Below, piece after piece: positions 7,019 through 10,087 of a stretch of DNA of 10,087 nucleotides. This DNA comes from Clostridia bacterium (lineage in GTDB: Bacteria; Bacillota; Clostridia; Oscillospirales; CAG-272), in assembly GCA_017457465.1 (NCBI GenBank), contig JAFTHJ010000077.1:1-10087 (forward strand). Direction: 5' to 3'. Numbering within the stretch: position 1 is the first letter of the stretch; the number at the start of each line of letters is the position of its first letter. The notes beneath the pieces were generated by a model, which saw only the letters and a list, made by a program, of their open reading frames with translations, did not search any database and had not been told where the DNA came from. The position numbers and the translations under genes were made by a program.

Positions 7019-9349
7019 TTATGCTGCAACGTCATCAAACGATGCAAGATATTTGAGAGCTTCAACCTCTGCTTCGGTGTAACCCGTGTAGTCAGGTGTC
7101 TCAGCCTCAACTATAGCGTTAGCAAAGCCAACAACGGAAGCAGTCTGTTCAGCGGTGTAAAGTGTAGCGCTGGAACCGTCTGCGTAGGTTACTGTTACGT
7201 AACCGATTGCAACGTAACTTCTTGTGTAATCTTTAACGCCTATGATAGATCCCGCAAAGCTCTGGATTGTGTAAAGATCTGTTGCGTCAGCAGCAATATC
7301 CATATAAACGGTCTTTCCTACAGACTCGCCGTAAGCCGCGAGTTTAGCAGCGGTGAACTCGTCAACCTCTGCTCTGTAAGCCTCGGTTGTAACAAGTGTT
7401 CCAACCTTGAAGTCGGTGATAACACCGCCTGCGAAAAGCTCAACATATGCGCCCCAGTGTCTTCTTGCGAAGGATGTCTTGAATCTTATACCGGGGTTCT
7501 TTGCGAGACGGAGATCTGTTCCGCCCGCGTTGATAGCAAAGTCCTCAACATCAGTCTTTGTAACTATCTCGTAGCCCTTACCAGCCTCTGCGAGAAAGTC
7601 AACAGCTGCCTTTGCGCCGTCAGCAGTCATAACCGCAACTGCCTCGGTTGTGTAATCAGCAATAGCAACGGTTGTGCCGGCTGCAACCTCGGTCATAACA
7701 TCGTTAACATATACATAAGCTTGAGCCTTGGTGTCAAGGATAGTTGCGTTTTCATCATTTTCGCCCCAAACGAGAGCATCGTAGTCTGTACCTGCCATTA
7801 CGCTGATTCTGCTAATTGCGAAGATGTTGCTATCGCCAACGCCTGTACCTGTAAAGCCGATATCTCCCGCAACTATACGAGTCGAAGCGTTTCTTACAAC
7901 CTTAACAGTCGTATCACCAACAGTGATATAAACATCTTTAAGAATATGATTTCTTACGGGAATCTGAACTGTAGCGTAAGCGCCGTTTGCGAGTGCCTCG
8001 ATTACATCATCGGGCATTATACCACGCTTGTAAGCGGGCATATCGTTAGCGTCTGTGTAAGTGTAAACAACCTCTTCCCATTCGGTTCCGTTGTATACAT
8101 AGGTTCTGGCAGAGTCGCATGCGTACATTGCGGTCTGGTCTCCTCTGAACTTGAACGCATCATAGTCGTTCCAACCGTACGCTTCGCGCGAGTCGTTACC
8201 CTGAGTGGTTGCGAAGCTGAAGTCAGCCTTGTCGTTCAAACCGAACGCGGTCATCAGAATATTAGTTCTGTTGTAGAACTTTACGTCATATTCCAAAGTA
8301 TAGGAACCCATACCTGCGGGGAATATCTTTTCGGAATCAAGTTTTATATAGCTATTGTTACTTCCAAGGGTTGCAACAAGTGCATCTTCTTCAAGCCAAA
8401 CATCAGCATTCTTTTTATCGGTGATAAAATCGTATCCGAGGTCAGCCTTGTTTGTAATATTAGCTATATTTACATTGTGAAGAACCGTACCGGGGACATA
8501 GGTTGCAGCGGGAACCTGCGCGTCGTACTTGTAGTAAGTACCGAGCGTATTGGAGTTCGCGTCGTCGCCGTATCCGCCTGCGTAAATCTTAATGTCTCTT
8601 ACGGTTGTGGACTTTCCGCTACCCCAACCGCTATGAGAGAATCTGAAGTAACCCGTAACGGCGATAGGTGTTGTAGCCTTATAACGAACCGTATTGCTGT
8701 TCAAGGTTATATAAACATCGGTGATAGCGCCGTCAGCTATGACGATAGACATCTCGTAGTAAGAACGAGTTTTAGCGTCGCCCTCTGTGAGAAGGAGATT
8801 CTGTGCTTCTTTATCGGTCAAAGAAGTGGTTCCCGTAACATCGTGAACAGAAAATCCGCCGTCTCTCATTAAAACACCCGGGTCGGGAGTCTGCCATCTG
8901 AATCCTGCGCCCTCCTGGAAGCCCTGAGCGTCAGTTCCGAATCTTGCTATCCAAGTGTGGCCATTGTTGTAAGACAGAGTTGCCTTTACGACATAGTCTG
9001 TCGTAGCGTTAACAACCGCCTCGGGAAGATTCGTAGCAGAGGTAAGCTTGATAGCCTGATCCGAACCGCCAAGAACAACTCCGCCGTAGTAAAGCTGAGT
9101 AACGGAGTCCGCATCGGTGTCTGCCGTAACTGCTACGCCTGCTTTCGCAAGAATGGTGTCAAGCTCTGCGCCCGAATAAGTCTGACCATTGGAAAGGTCT
9201 GCGAGCGTTGTAAAATCTGTGTGGTAGAAAACTGTTCCGGGGGTATAGTCCGTACCAGTCTCACCGGCTGCGCTCGAAATGATAGCTGCGAAGGGAACCA
9301 TCAAAGCTACCATAACAAGAGCGAGGAAGAGTGATAATGCTCTTTTCAT
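7019..9349 (-). CDS. Large secreted surface protein with two beta-sandwich-like modules and a C-terminal domain common in clostridial surface proteins
   Basis: A 776-residue protein of no recognised named family. The signal peptide (MKRALSLFLALVMVALMVPF...) is likely cleaved after SAA at residue 28. Module 1 spans about 36-260 (PGTVFYHTDFTTLADL to RDIKIYAGGY) and module 2 about 285-525 (PGTVLHNVNIANIT to ISRISVMAGTDYDA). Both resemble the modules of the 607-residue protein and look like LamG/concanavalin A-type beta sandwiches (inferred). Residues about 540-600 are a linker or small beta domain; about 603-745 form a distinct domain (NPGIRFKTSF, FKVGTLVTT, SFAGSIIGVKDYTRSYVAIGY) that I recall from other secreted Ruminococcus-like proteins. 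It ends in ordinary sequence (YLASFDDVAA) without LPXTG, dockerin or membrane anchor. AAAGGAG (9358-9364) lies 8 bases before the ATG. The peptide gene follows within 20 bases. Binding of an extracellular polymer or surface structure is inferred. Confidence 0.9.
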   Translation of the reverse strand: MKRALSLFLALVMVALMVPFAAIISSAAGETGTDYTPGTVFYHTDFTTLADLSNGQTYSGAELDTILAKAGVAVTADTDADSVTQLYYGGVVLGGSDQAIKLTSATNLPEAVVNATTDYVVKATLSYNNGHTWIARFGTDAQGFQEGAGFRWQTPDPGVLMRDGGFSVHDVTGTTSLTDKEAQNLLLTEGDAKTRSYYEMSIVIADGAITDVYITLNSNTVRYKATTPIAVTGYFRFSHSGWGSGKSTTVRDIKIYAGGYGDDANSNTLGTYYKYDAQVPAATYVPGTVLHNVNIANITNKADLGYDFITDKKNADVWLEEDALVATLGSNNSYIKLDSEKIFPAGMGSYTLEYDVKFYNRTNILMTAFGLNDKADFSFATTQGNDSREAYGWNDYDAFKFRGDQTAMYACDSARTYVYNGTEWEEVVYTYTDANDMPAYKRGIMPDDVIEALANGAYATVQIPVRNHILKDVYITVGDTTVKVVRNASTRIVAGDIGFTGTGVGDSNIFAISRISVMAGTDYDALVWGENDENATILDTKAQAYVYVNDVMTEVAAGTTVAIADYTTEAVAVMTADGAKAAVDFLAEAGKGYEIVTKTDVEDFAINAGGTDLRLAKNPGIRFKTSFARRHWGAYVELFAGGVITDFKVGTLVTTEAYRAEVDEFTAAKLAAYGESVGKTVYMDIAADATDLYTIQSFAGSIIGVKDYTRSYVAIGYVTVTYADGSSATLYTAEQTASVVGFANAIVEAETPDYTGYTEAEVEALKYLASFDDVAA

Positions 9350-9377
9350 TGTCTTTTCTCCTTTTTGATAAAAATTT

Positions 9378-9411
9378 ATTATAAGCCCTTGTCTCTTGCA
9401 AGGGAATTATA
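9378..9411 (-). promoter_or_regulatory. Promoter/leader element of the 776-residue surface protein gene
   Basis: On the minus strand: TATAAT (9411-9406), then an inverted repeat CCCTTG-N7-CAAGGG (9404-9386), then a second TATAAT (9383-9378), an A/T-rich run and the AAAGGAG site. A weak -35 (TTCACG, 16 bases upstream) precedes the first box. If the first box is used, the start site falls inside the inverted repeat, which would then act as DNA operator; otherwise it lies between -35 and -10. It closely matches the leader at 6528-6559. Confidence 0.65.
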
Positions 9412-9441
9412 CGAGAAAATTCATAACCGTGAACCGTATCG

Positions 9442-9475
9442 GCATTCCCCGAAGCGCTTTCGTTTCGGGGAATGC
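9442..9475 (-). terminator. Strong hairpin behind the solute-binding protein gene
   Basis: GCATTCCCCGAA (9442-9453) pairs perfectly with TTCGGGGAATGC (9464-9475); the stem continues through a G-T and two G-C pairs to a 4-base loop, 15 pairs in all. It sits about 40 bases past the stop at 9517 and ahead of the next promoter, as a terminator should. No T run follows, so it may act as a 3'-end stabiliser or with other factors. Confidence 0.6.
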
Positions 9476-9516
9476 TTACGCTTCATTATTGTTATAGATT
9501 TTTACAGAGAGTTAAA

Positions 9517-10087
9517 TTAACCCTTATATCCTTCGATAACAGAGTTTATTTTACCCTTGATTCCTGCGCCTCCGATAGCAGACTGAATGCTGGTGTGTCT
9601 ATCGGACATTTCCTTCTTGATAACGTTACTGATTCCGATCTCTAAAACAGAGTCTATCTCGAATCTGGTTGTGCAAGGAATCTCCTCGTGGTTACCGAAG
9701 ATAACATCGAGCATCTCGATAGAGTCGTTATCACGAACCGTTCTTGTCTGAACGACTACGTCATAGTACTCATATTTAACGAGCTTATAGGAGTAAGCCG
9801 CGAGATTCTCAAGAATCGTGCAGGTACGCTTCACATCGGGGTTAGTTACAGGAATGCAACAAGCGGAAGCGCCACGGAATACCCAGCTTACATACTCTGT
9901 CTGGTCCTTGTTGTACTTAGGGGTGGGAACTATACCGTAATTGAATTCTGCCGAACGAATCTGCTGAATATCTCCGATAGTTCCTGCCATGAACGCTGCC
10001 TTACCCTTACGGTAAATGCTCTGGAATCCCCAGTTTTCCAGATCCGCGGAGTTCGGGAAATCGTTTGCCTTGGATTCGGTGTTGTAC
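9517..10087 (-). CDS. Extracellular solute-binding protein of an ABC transporter, C-terminal part only
   Basis: The last 189 residues of a family 1-type substrate-binding lipoprotein; the start lies beyond the right edge. The frame is open to the end of the window (YNTESKANDFPNS...), so the internal ATG at 9990 is not the start. Seen: YRKGKAAFMAGTIGDIQQI, the usual GK-AF-xG segment lining the binding cleft; FNYGIVPTPKYNKDQTEYVS, typical of the large clostridial sugar-binding proteins; and ARG-like YYDVVVQTRTVRDNDSIEMLD near the C-terminal lobe. The domain would sit outside the membrane and deliver a sugar or oligosaccharide (or possibly a peptide-like solute) to a permease pair; the permease genes are not in view and may lie upstream. 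It ends normally with EGYKG and TAA and is followed by a strong hairpin. The substrate cannot be told. Confidence 0.85.
   Translation of the reverse strand, partial: YNTESKANDFPNSADLENWGFQSIYRKGKAAFMAGTIGDIQQIRSAEFNYGIVPTPKYNKDQTEYVSWVFRGASACCIPVTNPDVKRTCTILENLAAYSYKLVKYEYYDVVVQTRTVRDNDSIEMLDVIFGNHEEIPCTTRFEIDSVLEIGISNVIKKEMSDRHTSIQSAIGGAGIKGKINSVIEGYKG

Noticed and set aside
6980..8872. 630-codon open frame on the plus strand
   Set aside because: It lies wholly antisense to the 776-residue protein. Its translation is an improbable Cys/Ser/Val-rich string without domains, and no ribosome binding site leads it. It arises from codon bias of the true gene, which avoids TTA, CTA and TCA.

Overview
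The window reads as ordinary chromosomal DNA of a low-to-mid GC Firmicute, most likely an uncultured gut or rumen Clostridia (Oscillospirales or a related order). The signs are strong GGAGG-type ribosome binding sites, consensus sigma-A promoter boxes, a Gram-positive lipobox protein, a sugar-type solute-binding protein of clostridial character, and large secreted proteins with short Lys-rich signal peptides. Genus cannot be told from the sequence. All supported genes lie on the minus strand, so transcription runs from high to low coordinates.

In transcription order: (1) 10087-9517, the C-terminal part of an ABC-transporter extracellular solute-binding protein, cut by the window edge, followed by a strong hairpin. 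(2) 9349-7019, a 776-residue secreted protein with two beta-sandwich-like modules and a separate C-terminal domain. (3) 6998-6849, a 49-codon peptide gene just downstream, too short for usual gene calling. (4) 6848-6504, a non-coding stretch packed with hairpin repeats and carrying the promoter/leader of the next gene. (5) 6503-4680, a 607-residue secreted protein with two related modules, an acidic linker and a C-terminal membrane anchor with a Gly-Cys motif, followed by a terminator-like hairpin. (6) 4534-2801, a lipoprotein with two tandem alpha/beta domains and a complete endonuclease/exonuclease/phosphatase (EEP) domain. (7) 2773-1877, an AraC-family regulator. (8) 1676 to the left edge, an AMP-forming acyl-CoA synthetase, nearly complete, under its own consensus promoter with a perfect palindromic operator candidate.

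The centre (about 9.4 to 4.6 kb) looks like a cell-surface locus. Proteins 2 and 5 share the same repeated module and nearly the same 5' leader (an inverted repeat between two TATAA boxes, then an AAAGGAG site), so they are probably duplicated and co-regulated. Together with the solute-binding protein, the lipoprotein and the AraC regulator this suggests recognition or uptake of an extracellular carbohydrate or other polymer; that role is inference, since no catalytic carbohydrate-active domain was recognised. The acyl-CoA synthetase appears to be a separate lipid-metabolism unit. The most novel points are the short peptide tied to the surface protein, the shared leader, the alternating-repeat cluster and the palindrome beside the acyl-CoA synthetase promoter.
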